From: an uncultured Phascolarctobacterium sp.
Lineage (GTDB): Bacteria > Bacillota > Negativicutes > Acidaminococcales > Acidaminococcaceae
Direction: 5' to 3'
Assembly: GCF_900770955.1 (NCBI RefSeq)
Contig: NZ_CAAGLX010000005.1
Coordinates: 1-29,627 of the forward strand
Length of the DNA stretch: 29,627 nt
The translations under genes were made by a program, and so were the position numbers. This document shows, piece by piece, positions 7,290 to 15,054 of the stretch. The stretch's first letter is position 1; each line of letters starts with the position of its first letter. The notes under the pieces were generated by a model. It saw nothing but the letters and a program-made list of their open reading frames with translations, was not told where the DNA came from and searched no databases.

Positions 7290-8582
7290 TTATTTATATT
7301 CGATTGCAGTCTGCAATTCATTAAGCATAGTATTGCCGCTGGCGCGCTGCAACGATAAATCGCTCACCAGCACCTTCATTTCGCGCATCAGGCGGCCCTT
7401 GGAAAAATACGAGCCCAGAGCATGAATGGTATACGGTGTCTGGTTAATGTTGCCTATATACATCAGGCAGTGGCCGTCCATATAAAGCGCTGCACCCGGC
7501 ATCAGCTTGCTGATAACGGCGGCGCGTTCCTGTGAGCTGCCGCTGAGCTTTTTCTTCGTGCCTGCAGTCAGCTCCTGCTGGTCGGCATTGCGCGGCAGGA
7601 TAATACCCACAGTGCGGTAAGCATTGAACACCAGGCTTGAGCAGTCCACGCTGTTTTTCAAACCGCCCCAGCCATAGGGCTTGCCATAAAATTTGAAGGC
7701 GGAGTTGACGAGATTGTTGGCGGTATAAGGCAAATAGCCGTAATGCACGGCAGACGCAGCCTTCGGTACAAGCAGCTTCTGCTTCTGGAGCTGGCCTGCT
7801 TTAGTGCGCACCGGCGCAATTACCATATAGGTATCACCTTGCACGCTGTCAACCGGCAGACGTGCTCCCTGTTGGTACAGCACCTGCTCGCCGTCTGTTT
7901 TCAGGTTATATTCCGCATCGGTAACAACAAGAAACTTCTGTGGCTTTACAAAGGTGTTCCATGAATTCTTATCGGTAAGCGCCAGATTGAACTTGCTCAC
8001 CCAACCGCTGTAATTGACTGCCTGCACATAGTAAAAATAACCGTTGGCACTGGTATGCAACACAGCCACAGGCTCTCCGGGGTCCAGCATAGTTTCCTGC
8101 AGCGCATCAAAATCCCTGTCGCCTGCGTAATAATACAGGCCCTCGCCCGTAGGCAGCGCACGCACCGCTGTACGGCGCACCGTCACCGCATATTGCACAG
8201 CCACGCTTTGGGGAATAGCGCTGATATTGCTCTGCTTACGCAGGATATTTTTATAGTTTTCGCTCACCTTATTGCCATGCAGATACAAATCATCGTCCAG
8301 AATGGAATAATCCATAATCCTCGTTTTGAGCGCATCACCGCTCATCGTCGCAGGATAATTTGCCAGGTCAGGCATACTGCGGGAAGCAGCGCGCACCTTG
8401 GCGTTGAAGGCAGCGACACCCTTCGCATCAAGGATAACCGTATCACCGCTCCTGTTCTGCTGCGTCCAGTGTGACGGGTTCACCAGCGGTGGATAATTGG
8501 TAATGCCTGCCGCCGAAGCGCCCAATGGCAGCAGCAGTCCGCAGACAACGGCAGCTGTATATAAAAGCTTTGCTAATCGCAA
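7290..8582 (-). CDS. Secreted NlpC/P60 peptidase with SH3-type domains
   Basis: This 430-aa protein probably cleaves peptidoglycan stem peptides outside the membrane. It has a signal peptide (basic MRLAK, hydrophobic 7-20, ASA cleavage site at 22-24), a long middle with two SH3-like stretches (about 130-205 and 215-275), and a C-terminal NlpC/P60 domain. The catalytic triad is visible: Cys314 in VDCSSLVF, His371 in GHCLMYIG, and His387 in TIHALGSY. The layout resembles YkfC-like and SLEYB-type proteins with N-terminal SH3b domains. The start codon is TTG at 8582-8580, supported by GGGAGG 7 nt upstream. It heads a transcript with pepA, the PHP gene and the P-loop gene. Confidence 0.88.
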   Translation of the reverse strand: MRLAKLLYTAAVVCGLLLPLGASAAGITNYPPLVNPSHWTQQNRSGDTVILDAKGVAAFNAKVRAASRSMPDLANYPATMSGDALKTRIMDYSILDDDLYLHGNKVSENYKNILRKQSNISAIPQSVAVQYAVTVRRTAVRALPTGEGLYYYAGDRDFDALQETMLDPGEPVAVLHTSANGYFYYVQAVNYSGWVSKFNLALTDKNSWNTFVKPQKFLVVTDAEYNLKTDGEQVLYQQGARLPVDSVQGDTYMVIAPVRTKAGQLQKQKLLVPKAASAVHYGYLPYTANNLVNSAFKFYGKPYGWGGLKNSVDCSSLVFNAYRTVGIILPRNADQQELTAGTKKKLSGSSQERAAVISKLMPGAALYMDGHCLMYIGNINQTPYTIHALGSYFSKGRLMREMKVLVSDLSLQRASGNTMLNELQTAIEYK

Positions 8583-8645
8583 TTTTGTTCCTCCCTTCTT
8601 ACAGCATACATTTTAATGCAAGTAACCTAAAATACTTGTAATATT

Positions 8646-8651
8646 ATTATA
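8646..8651 (-). promoter_or_regulatory. Candidate -10 box for the NlpC/P60-pepA operon
   Basis: TATAAT at 8651-8646 lies about 64 nt before the TTG start and just after the plsY terminator. No good -35 is seen at the usual distance, so this is a weak call made mainly from position. Confidence 0.35.
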
Positions 8652-8688
8652 TTCTTTAGGCATAACAAAAATCCTGCTTTAATATATG

Positions 8689-8722
8689 AAAAAAGCTGAT
8701 GTAAGCATATGCCTACATCAGC
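8689..8722 (-). terminator. Terminator after plsY
   Basis: GCTGATGTA (8695-8703) pairs with TACATCAGC (8714-8722); the middle GCATATGC is itself palindromic. Six T follow on the minus strand (8694-8689). It lies 13 bp after the plsY stop. Confidence 0.85.
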
Positions 8723-8735
8723 AAAGAAGCGATAT

Positions 8736-9365
8736 TTATTTCTGCAGATCCTTGGCATTGCCCGGTTTGATTTTGCTTTCGGTGCCTGTGAGCAGGCGAT
8801 GAATATTTTCCTTGTGACGCAGCACTACGAAGAAAGCGGCAACCACTGAAAAAACCACATAGGCAGAAGGATAACCAAGATACCATGCCAGCGGTGGCGT
8901 AAAGACAGCAGCCATAATGGAGCCAAGCGATACATAGCGTGTCAGCAGTACGCACACCAGCCAGATACCGAAGCTTGCTACCGCAACCTTAGGCATCATA
9001 AAAATCAACAGGCCCAATGCGGTCGCAACGCCCTTGCCACCCTTAAAGCCTAGAAAGAGCGAATAATTGTGGCCCAGAAGCGCGCCCAAAGCCGTAAACA
9101 CATCCAGCAGCGGATTATGGAAGAAATAGCTCATAATACCAACGGCAAGAATACCCTTGAAGGCATCGGCAATCAGCACCAGCACTGCAGTCTTGGGACC
9201 GACAGTACGGAAAACGTTCGTTGTACCGATATTCTTGCTGCCGTAATTACGGATATCAATACCATGAAAGGCCTGCACCAGCCATAAGCCGCTGGGAATA
9301 GAACCGCAGACATGACCGAGCACGAAGCCCAGCAGAAAATGTAATATACCCACCTCATTGAACAT
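8736..9365 (-). CDS. plsY: Glycerol-3-phosphate acyltransferase PlsY
   Basis: PlsY is the membrane enzyme that transfers the acyl group from acyl phosphate to glycerol-3-phosphate, the first step of phosphatidic acid synthesis. The 209-aa protein has about five hydrophobic segments and the three family motifs: GSIPSGLW near residue 21, the RNYGSKNIGTTNVFR segment (39-53), and GHNYSLFLGFKGGKGVATALG (98-118). AGGTGA lies 7 nt before the ATG. It follows der by 21 bp, and der/plsY neighbourhood is common in Firmicutes. The lysophosphatidate acyltransferase plsC, which acts next in the pathway, is elsewhere in this window (20666-21262). Confidence 0.95.
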   Translation of the reverse strand: MFNEVGILHFLLGFVLGHVCGSIPSGLWLVQAFHGIDIRNYGSKNIGTTNVFRTVGPKTAVLVLIADAFKGILAVGIMSYFFHNPLLDVFTALGALLGHNYSLFLGFKGGKGVATALGLLIFMMPKVAVASFGIWLVCVLLTRYVSLGSIMAAVFTPPLAWYLGYPSAYVVFSVVAAFFVVLRHKENIHRLLTGTESKIKPGNAKDLQK

Positions 9366-9386
9366 AACAAATCACCTGACTTTTAT

Positions 9387-10715
9387 TTATTCATCCTCGT
9401 TCTTGCCACGGATAATCATCTGAATCGGTGTGCCTTCAAAGCCAAAGGCCTCACGCAGTTTATTCTCCAGATAACGCTGATAGGAGAAATGCATGATTTC
9501 CGGTTCGTTGACAAAGATAACAAAGGTTGGCGGTTTGATTTTGACCTGTGTAACATAAAGAATCTTAAGACGCTTGCCCTTTTCAGTCGGCGGCGGATTA
9601 ATAGCCACAGCGTCCTCGATAACTTGGTTGAGAATACTGGTAGCGATACGCATAGCGTTCTGCTCGGCAACATAGGAGATAACCTCCGGCAGACGGTGAA
9701 TACGCTGCTTGGTAACGGCAGAAACGAAAACTACCGGCGCATACTGCAGGAAAACGAGCTCCTTGCGCAGAGTTTCGGTATAACGCAGAGTGGAGGAATT
9801 GTCCTTTTCGTACAAATCCCACTTGTTTACAACCAGAATAACAGCCTTGCCTGCCTCATGAGCATAGCCTACAATACGTTTATCCTGCTCGGTAACACCC
9901 TCGACAGCGTCAAAAACCATCAGCACAACGTCACTGCGGTCAACTGCGCGCAGTGAACGCATAACGCTGTATTTTTCAATCGGTTCGTCAACCTTAGCCT
10001 TGCGGCGCATGCCTGCGGTATCAATGAACAGGTACTTCTGACCGTTGCGTACTACCGGAGTATCAATCGCATCACGGGTAGTGCCTGCAACATCACTTAC
10101 GATAGAACGCTCCTCGCCTACCAGTGCGTTGAAAATAGAGGACTTGCCCACGTTAGGACGGCCAATCAGAGCAACCTTGATTTCATCCTCTTCCTCCAGG
10201 TCACCTGCCATCTTATCGGACGGGAACTTGGCAACAACGGCATCCAGCAAATCGCCCAGTCCCAAATGGTTGGACGCGGAAACAGCAATCGGATCACCGA
10301 TACCCAGATTATAGAATTCAAAGGTATTCATCTCCTGCTTCGGAGAATCCGCCTTATTGACAGCCAGAACAATCGGCTTCTTGGACTGACGCAGCAGACG
10401 GGCAACGTCAGCATCCTCGGTAGTAATGCCTGCGCGCGCATCGCAGACGAACAGAATAACGTCCGCCTCCTTAATCGCAATCTGTGCCTGCTGACGGATA
10501 GAAACAGCAATAGCATCGGCATTCATGATTTCGATACCGCCGGTATCAACCATCATAAACTCGTGGTCCAGCCATTCGGCGGTAGCATACAGACGGTCGC
10601 GGGTAACGCCCGGTGTATCCTCAACAATGGAAATCCTGCTGTTGGCAAAAATATTAAAAAGAGTAGATTTGCCTACGTTCGGACGTCCAACTATAGCAAC
10701 TATTGGTTTAGCCAT
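9387..10715 (-). CDS. der: Ribosome biogenesis GTPase Der (EngA)
   Basis: Der is an essential tandem GTPase needed for 50S subunit maturation. The 442-aa protein has two G domains, each with GRPNVGKS (8-15 and about 183-190), DTPGVTRD and DVAGTTRD switch motifs, DTGG and DTAG G3 motifs, NKAD and NKWD G4 motifs, and a C-terminal KH-like domain ending in IRGKNEDE. The ATG at 10715 is chosen because AAGGAG lies 8 nt upstream; an in-frame TTG two codons earlier is too close to that site. Its leader runs into the gene-free block 10722-11203. Confidence 0.96.
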   Translation of the reverse strand: MAKPIVAIVGRPNVGKSTLFNIFANSRISIVEDTPGVTRDRLYATAEWLDHEFMMVDTGGIEIMNADAIAVSIRQQAQIAIKEADVILFVCDARAGITTEDADVARLLRQSKKPIVLAVNKADSPKQEMNTFEFYNLGIGDPIAVSASNHLGLGDLLDAVVAKFPSDKMAGDLEEEDEIKVALIGRPNVGKSSIFNALVGEERSIVSDVAGTTRDAIDTPVVRNGQKYLFIDTAGMRRKAKVDEPIEKYSVMRSLRAVDRSDVVLMVFDAVEGVTEQDKRIVGYAHEAGKAVILVVNKWDLYEKDNSSTLRYTETLRKELVFLQYAPVVFVSAVTKQRIHRLPEVISYVAEQNAMRIATSILNQVIEDAVAINPPPTEKGKRLKILYVTQVKIKPPTFVIFVNEPEIMHFSYQRYLENKLREAFGFEGTPIQMIIRGKNEDE

Positions 10716-10799
10716 AATCAAATCTCCTTCATCATAATAAATTTTTTAGTATGTGTCTATCATAGAAATGTAAAATTTTTTGTATATTTATGGGGATTA

Positions 10800-10852
10800 C
10801 CCCCTTCCGCCTCGCTATGCTCGGCACCTTCCCCGAGGGGAAGGCAAGGAGG
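10800..10852. repeat. GC-rich palindromic element of dispersed type
   Basis: CCTTCCCC (10827-10834) and GGGGAAGG (10837-10844) form a tight hairpin, flanked by CCCCTTCCGCC on one side and CAAGGAGG on the other, with a CCTCGCTATGCTCGG segment between. From memory, similar short GC-rich intergenic elements recur in many gut Firmicutes genomes. Only one copy is in this window, so copy number is untested here. Confidence 0.6.
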
Positions 10853-10897
10853 ATAGCAAAACGCCAACACGAGCAATTAACATATCGTGTAGGGAAT

Positions 10898-11037
10898 AGC
10901 AATTTTAGCAAATGAGTGTCTGGAACCATAGAAGCAAGGGTACGTAACTTTCTGTTACCGTCTGGCAAATTTTACCGAAGCTTCGTCCTGGTTCCACACG
11001 AAATTTGCGTTGTGCCCCAAGGCACGGTAAAATTGCT
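10898..11037. ncRNA. Nested inverted repeats, candidate structured RNA or decayed mobile repeat
   Basis: An outer 10-bp stem (10898-10907 with 11028-11037) encloses a second stem (10916-10919 with 10996-10999, then 10922-10927 with 10990-10995), a GTAAC/GTTAC hairpin (10944-10958) and a GTGCC/GGCAC hairpin (11012-11025). Competing pairings also exist: AATTTTACCG (10968-10977) with 11025-11034, and CAAATTT (10966-10972) with 11001-11007. The layout would be a multi-branch RNA with alternatives. Strand is unknown; minus-strand reading would place it downstream of cobO and upstream of der. Confidence 0.35.
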
Positions 11038-11127
11038 GCTGACTGGAACGATATTTAATTGCGACGTACAAGCAACTCTTTCCTCATCTTTCTACGCAAG
11101 CGCGCGTTAGAGTGCTTCAGATGCTAA

Positions 11128-11174
11128 ACGAATCAGACGACGGCGTACATCCTTGTACGTCGAGGAGGATTCGT
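11128..11174. other. Long hairpin just downstream of cobO
   Basis: ACGAATC (11128-11134) pairs with GATTCGT (11168-11174); inside it, CGAC (11138-11141) pairs with 11159-11162 and GTACA (11145-11149) with TGTAC (11154-11158). No T-run follows on either strand, so it is not a standard intrinsic terminator. It could protect the 3' end of the cobO message or be part of the neighbouring repeat. Confidence 0.5.
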
Positions 11175-11203
11175 GACGCAGAAGGAGTGCTATAACGCAC
11201 GAT

Positions 11204-11722
11204 TCAATGGTCGATGCCGTTGCGCGACGACACTCCCTTATGGAAGTAATGCTTAACCTCACTCATATCGGTAACAAGGTCAGCAGCTTTAACAAGCTCC
11301 TCCGGCGCTCCCCTGCCGGTAGTAATAATCTCCACAGCATTTTTATGCTCACGCAAAAAATCCACAACCTCTTGCGTCGGCAGCATTTGGGTAGCAAGCA
11401 CAATGTTCAGCTCATCGAGGATAATAACATCCGCAGCGTGTGAGCTGATAGCCTTTTTAGTCTCTTCCCAGCCGTCACGGCACATCTTTAAATCAACAGG
11501 ATCAGGATTGTGGAAGTTGACAAAGGCGTCACGTCCCACCTGCCGCAAAGTAAACCAAGGCAGATTTTGTGCAGCGCGCGCTTCGCCGTAATCGGGGTCA
11601 TCCTTTAAAAATGACAGCATCAGCGTTTTCAAGCCATAACCGGAAGCACGCAACGCTACGCCCAAAGCGGCAGTAGTCTTGCCCTTGCCGGTACCTGTAT
11701 AAACCTGCAGCATATGCTTCAC
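11204..11722 (-). CDS. cobO: Corrinoid adenosyltransferase CobO/BtuR
   Basis: This enzyme transfers the adenosyl group of ATP to cob(I)alamin or its precursors, forming coenzyme B12. The 172-aa protein starts QVYTGTGKGKTTAALG, the modified P-loop of the CobA/CobO/BtuR family, followed by the LDELN motif (Walker B-like, about 102-106) and the ITTGRGAPEEL segment. The listed start is a GTG at 11722 directly after the upstream stop; MKH before MLQVYTG matches the usual N-terminal length. An ATG at 11713 with AGGTGA upstream is also possible. No other corrinoid genes are in the window, so it fits salvage or cofactor supply to B12-dependent enzymes elsewhere. Confidence 0.93.
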   Translation of the reverse strand: MKHMLQVYTGTGKGKTTAALGVALRASGYGLKTLMLSFLKDDPDYGEARAAQNLPWFTLRQVGRDAFVNFHNPDPVDLKMCRDGWEETKKAISSHAADVIILDELNIVLATQMLPTQEVVDFLREHKNAVEIITTGRGAPEELVKAADLVTDMSEVKHYFHKGVSSRNGIDH

Positions 11723-13006
11723 CTATCTTTCCAATAATAAATGCAACAGTTCCTTAGCACCCTTGGCAATTTCTACCTTGCCCGGATAGCGCTCTTTGAA
11801 CTGCGCCAGTGACATATCATCTAAAAACAGCTTATCGTTATTCAAAACAACATCAGGCAAAATAATCTGCTTGCCCTGCACATTCGCAAGGATATCTGTG
11901 CCCGTCAAAAGACCGGTGACGTTGACCTTGCCACCGAAAAAGCTGTTGGGCACAGGTACAAAGCGGTGCTCCGAACCGAACTGCTTATTGAGCTTGGCCA
12001 TCAAAGGCTCCAGCACACGGTAAGCGCCCTCACCCACGGGAATCACCGCTGGCTCTGCAGGATGAAAGCTCTGCATCTGCGCCAACGCCTCGTCCCACTC
12101 CAGCATAAAGTTGGCAGTAAGGCCGATGCCGTTTTCCAGCTGCGGGAAGCCGTCGTACCATTCGGTAGGAGGAAAAGGCTTTTCCGCCAACAGATAAAAC
12201 TCGTCACCCAAGTAGATAAAGGTCTTGCCTGTTTCCTTACGGCAGCGCTCCTGCCATGCGGTCACCTGCTCCACAACCTCTGCGGCCTGCTCCTTCGTAA
12301 AGGTAGCAAGCTGTGTCAGGTGCTCGCGGTGCTTAGTCGTGCCTACGGGAACAACCGCCATCGTCAGTACATTGGGATACTGCGCGTATAAATCGTGGAA
12401 GCTCTTTGCAAGAATCTCGCCGTCATTATAACCGGGACAGCAGACAATCTGCGTATGCACCTGAATGCCCGCATCGAACAAAAGCTGCAGGCGCTCCATC
12501 AGCTGACCAGCGAAACGGTTGTGCATCATCCGGCAGCGAACCTGCGGGTCGGTAGCGTGGACCGAAACATACAGCGGCGTCAGATGTGTGCGGATAATAC
12601 GTTCAAAATCTTCATCCTTCATATTGGTGAGTGTAATGAAGTTGCCATATAAAAAGGACAGGCGATAATCGTCATCACGCACATACAGACCCGGACGCAT
12701 ACCGGGAATCATCTGGTCGACAAAGCAGAAGACGCAGTTATTGTAGCAGGTCGCAACTCTGTCGAAAACTGCGGAATCAAACTCCAGACCAAGATCCTCA
12801 TCCGGATATTTTTCTATATGTACCTGACGGCGTGTGCCATCAATGGCCTCTATCTCCAAGTCAACCTCATAATCGGAGGTATAGAAGCTCAATTCAATTA
12901 TATCCTTAACCTGTACGCCGTCTACGCTGCACAGCTTTTCGCCGGCCTTGATGCCTGCGTCCGCTGCCAAGCTGTTCTTGCGCACACCACTAATAAGTCC
13001 TACCAT
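11723..13006 (-). CDS. DUF512 radical-SAM protein with N-terminal PDZ domain
   Basis: The 427-aa protein has a PDZ-like start (about 1-65, GIKAGEKLCSVDGVQV), then a cysteine cluster Cys87-x3-Cys91-x2-Cys94 (CYNNCVFC) typical of radical-SAM [4Fe-4S] sites, and a C-terminal DUF512 region. Members are widespread in Firmicutes and often lie next to der and plsY, as here; their reaction is not established. The VSVHATDPQVR segment and TQIVCCPGYNDG are characteristic. The stop is immediately followed by the cobO start, so the two are co-transcribed, from the promoter at 13062-13090. Confidence 0.9.
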   Translation of the reverse strand: MVGLISGVRKNSLAADAGIKAGEKLCSVDGVQVKDIIELSFYTSDYEVDLEIEAIDGTRRQVHIEKYPDEDLGLEFDSAVFDRVATCYNNCVFCFVDQMIPGMRPGLYVRDDDYRLSFLYGNFITLTNMKDEDFERIIRTHLTPLYVSVHATDPQVRCRMMHNRFAGQLMERLQLLFDAGIQVHTQIVCCPGYNDGEILAKSFHDLYAQYPNVLTMAVVPVGTTKHREHLTQLATFTKEQAAEVVEQVTAWQERCRKETGKTFIYLGDEFYLLAEKPFPPTEWYDGFPQLENGIGLTANFMLEWDEALAQMQSFHPAEPAVIPVGEGAYRVLEPLMAKLNKQFGSEHRFVPVPNSFFGGKVNVTGLLTGTDILANVQGKQIILPDVVLNNDKLFLDDMSLAQFKERYPGKVEIAKGAKELLHLLLER

Positions 13007-13061
13007 TACAACTCCTTAAAAAATGCAGATAATAAATCGTAAAAAGATTAATCGTCTAATA

Positions 13062-13090
13062 ATTATATCATATTAGCTTAAAGAATGCAA
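13062..13090 (-). promoter_or_regulatory. Sigma-A promoter of the DUF512-cobO operon
   Basis: TTGCAT (13090-13085), a 17-bp spacer and a perfect TATAAT (13067-13062) lie 56 nt before the ATG at 13006. The leader of roughly 50 nt is too short for a cobalamin riboswitch. Confidence 0.8.
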
Positions 13091-13155
13091 AAATGGGGTA
13101 AGCGTCAAATATAACGCGGATATAAAATCTCAATTCAGTAATATATAATAGGTGC

Positions 13156-13284
13156 ATGGAACACCGTTACATGTACCTTTTAAGTGTTCATACCAATCGT
13201 GAAATGCAAGAGTGGGCAGACAAGATTCGTGCCTGTCGCAGCAGTAGCCTTTCTGTACGTGCTGGGTGCAAAGATAATAATTAA
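13156..13284 (+). pseudogene. IS66-type TnpA remnant (42 codons)
   Basis: A 42-codon frame reads TNREMQEWADKIRACRSSSL and then SVRAGCKDNN before a TAA. This resembles the N-terminal helix-turn-helix of IS66-family TnpA-type proteins, which typically continue with a W in place of the G (SVRAWC) and a YYYWLRKLR stretch. Here the frame stops before that stretch and no transposase genes follow, so it is a remnant. It sits between the DUF512 promoter and the terminator of the first AAA-ATPase gene. The identification rests on motif memory only. Confidence 0.55.
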
Positions 13285-13297
13285 ATTCTTTTCAAAC

Positions 13298-13355
13298 AAA
13301 AACCACGCCCTCCGGCTATGCGCCTTTGCATAACCGAGGGACGTGGTTTGTTTTT
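13298..13355. terminator. Bidirectional terminator
   Basis: AAACCACG (13300-13307) pairs with CGTGGTTT (13342-13349); CCCTC (13308-13312) with GAGGG (13336-13340); TATGC (13317-13321) with GCATA (13328-13332). T-rich tails follow on both strands. On the minus strand it terminates the AAA-ATPase gene at 13360-14976. Confidence 0.85.
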
Positions 13356-13359
13356 GTTG

Positions 13360-14976
13360 TTAAGCTTGTAAGACCTCAACCTTACATCTATGCTTCTTAT
13401 CCTTTTTGTTATAGCCAATGCCGACAGCAATAATGCGTCCATCATAACGCTTATGCGCATCCCCCATGGTGCCTGCGAATTTTAAAGCATACTGCTTTTG
13501 CTTAATCTGCGCAATAGCCTCCTCCGGCGTATGGTCAACCTTCAGCTCTAGAATCAGGCAGTCATCATGCTGATTATAGGGATAGAAAATAAAATCCACA
13601 TAGCCAAGCCCGGCCTTATCCTCTCGCTGCACATAATATCTATCACGTGCGGCCAAATAAACAAGATTAACTATTGCGGACAGCTCTGTTTCATTATTAT
13701 ATGAAAGCAGCGGCGTCTCGGTATTATGCGCAAACGCCAAAATACTGCTCATTGTCTCCGTATCACCATGCACAGTAGCCTGTAGCATAAGCTCGGACTT
13801 CAACGCCAGCTGATGCACATAGCCTAAAGACTCCTTAGTCAGCAGCAGCTCACTAAACTTATCCATGAGCTCCTTATTCGGAATAAAAACCTGACCGTCA
13901 TCATAGGTCAGCAGACCATAGACAACCATAGCCGAAAAAATCTGCTGCTTTGTATTCAGCTCCAGCAGCATTGCCGCATACTCCTGAATTCTCACAGAAA
14001 TCCTCTCGCCTGCGATCATCAGCGCCAAATCCTCACGTACTGCCTGCACATTGTTTTTAATGTAATAAAAAATCTCATCATAAGGTCCGGAACTTGTCCA
14101 ATAATTATAAAGCTGATTATTTTGCAGCGCCAGCACCACAGAGCGCGGATTATACATCAGCTCTCCAGCAGCAGTATGGTACCCGTCATACCAGACGCGC
14201 AGGCCCTCACGCGTAACCTGCGGCCTGTCCGTAGCCTGCAGATATTTAGCGAATAACGCATCAACCTCAATATCCGTAAAGCCAAAAACATCGCTATACA
14301 TAACCATTGTTGCCATATTATACTCGGCAAATGTATTAAGCTCTGAGCCGCTCGTGTATTTAGAAATAGGCAGAACGCCTGTCATATACGCCAGATATAC
14401 ATAGGCACGGTCCTTCAGCAAATCCTTCAAAAAGAGCAGATAGCTTTTTCTATCCTCCTCAGTGATAAACGACGTATGAAAAATAGCGTCCCATTCATCA
14501 AAAATAAAGATAAAGCGCTCGCCTGTCGCCGCCGTGATGCGCTCCAAATCCTCCGAAACGTTGCCGCCAAGGCGATAATCAATCTGCGGATAGGCCTTAT
14601 GCAAATCGTTTTTCAAGATAGCAATAATATTTTCTATATAGCTGGTATAGGAGCTGCTGTCACCGCCTACTCGGCTAAAGTCAATATAAATCACATTATA
14701 TTGGTTCAGCTGCTGCATAGTCTGCTTATCCTTGCTAACCTTTAAAGAAGCAAACAGCCCCCTGCTATCACCAGCCTTAGTGAAAAATGCTCCCAACATA
14801 TTCGCCATGACCGTCTTGCCAAAGCGGCGCGGACGTGTAAGGCAAAGATACTTATTGCTTGTACCGATGCGCTCGGCTACCCTGCTGATAAACTCCGTTT
14901 TATCAACAAAATATTTACTGCCGGCAATTTCCTCATACAGCATTGCCGGAGACAATGTATTTAAAAATAAGCCCAT
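13360..14976 (-). CDS. AAA-ATPase-like / PD-(D/E)XK nuclease family protein (copy 1)
   Basis: This 538-aa protein belongs to the AAA-ATPase_like family (PF09820 type) with a C-terminal PD-(D/E)XK nuclease-like domain (PF08011 type). The ATPase motif is the divergent TRPRRFGKT (47-55, Lys54) with Walker B FIFDEWD (157-163). The nuclease residues are Asp461 (YVDFIF) and Glu477-x-Lys479 (LELK). Such proteins are multi-copy in many gut bacteria, often near mobile elements; their biology is unclear, with defence or mobile-element roles suggested. AAGGAG lies 10 nt before the ATG. The promoter appears to use IS30 remnant sequence. It differs clearly from copy 2, so the pair is not a recent duplication. 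Confidence 0.85.
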   Translation of the reverse strand: MGLFLNTLSPAMLYEEIAGSKYFVDKTEFISRVAERIGTSNKYLCLTRPRRFGKTVMANMLGAFFTKAGDSRGLFASLKVSKDKQTMQQLNQYNVIYIDFSRVGGDSSSYTSYIENIIAILKNDLHKAYPQIDYRLGGNVSEDLERITAATGERFIFIFDEWDAIFHTSFITEEDRKSYLLFLKDLLKDRAYVYLAYMTGVLPISKYTSGSELNTFAEYNMATMVMYSDVFGFTDIEVDALFAKYLQATDRPQVTREGLRVWYDGYHTAAGELMYNPRSVVLALQNNQLYNYWTSSGPYDEIFYYIKNNVQAVREDLALMIAGERISVRIQEYAAMLLELNTKQQIFSAMVVYGLLTYDDGQVFIPNKELMDKFSELLLTKESLGYVHQLALKSELMLQATVHGDTETMSSILAFAHNTETPLLSYNNETELSAIVNLVYLAARDRYYVQREDKAGLGYVDFIFYPYNQHDDCLILELKVDHTPEEAIAQIKQKQYALKFAGTMGDAHKRYDGRIIAVGIGYNKKDKKHRCKVEVLQA

Positions 14977-15025
14977 AATCCACGTACTCCTTTCGCTTAG
15001 CTTTGCAAAGGCTGTTTCTCTTTGA

Positions 15026-15054
15026 ATAATAGCATTTTTTTAGATATGCGTCAA
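15026..15054 (-). promoter_or_regulatory. Promoter with -35 inside the IS30 remnant
   Basis: TTGACG (15054-15049), a 17-bp spacer and an extended -10 (TGC then TATTAT, 15031-15026) point toward the AAA-ATPase gene starting at 14976. The -35 hexamer lies within the last codons of the broken IS30 transposase frame, as does most of the change to flanking sequence. Confidence 0.7.

Larger units (their letters stand above)
10722..11203. other. Gene-free block between cobO and der
   Basis: No convincing gene is seen on either strand in these 480 bp. The interval holds a GC-rich dispersed-type palindrome (10800-10852), a set of nested inverted repeats (10898-11037) and a separate long hairpin next to the cobO stop (11128-11174). 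Readable frames here overlap the palindromes and have no ribosome sites. Confidence 0.7.

Noticed and set aside
10732..10968. Minus-strand 78-codon frame between cobO and der
   Set aside because: It runs through the GC-rich palindrome and ends next to the der start, with no ribosome site and no protein-like pattern.
13007..13061. Cobalamin riboswitch before DUF512-cobO
   Set aside because: The transcript leader is only about 50 nt from the promoter to the start codon.
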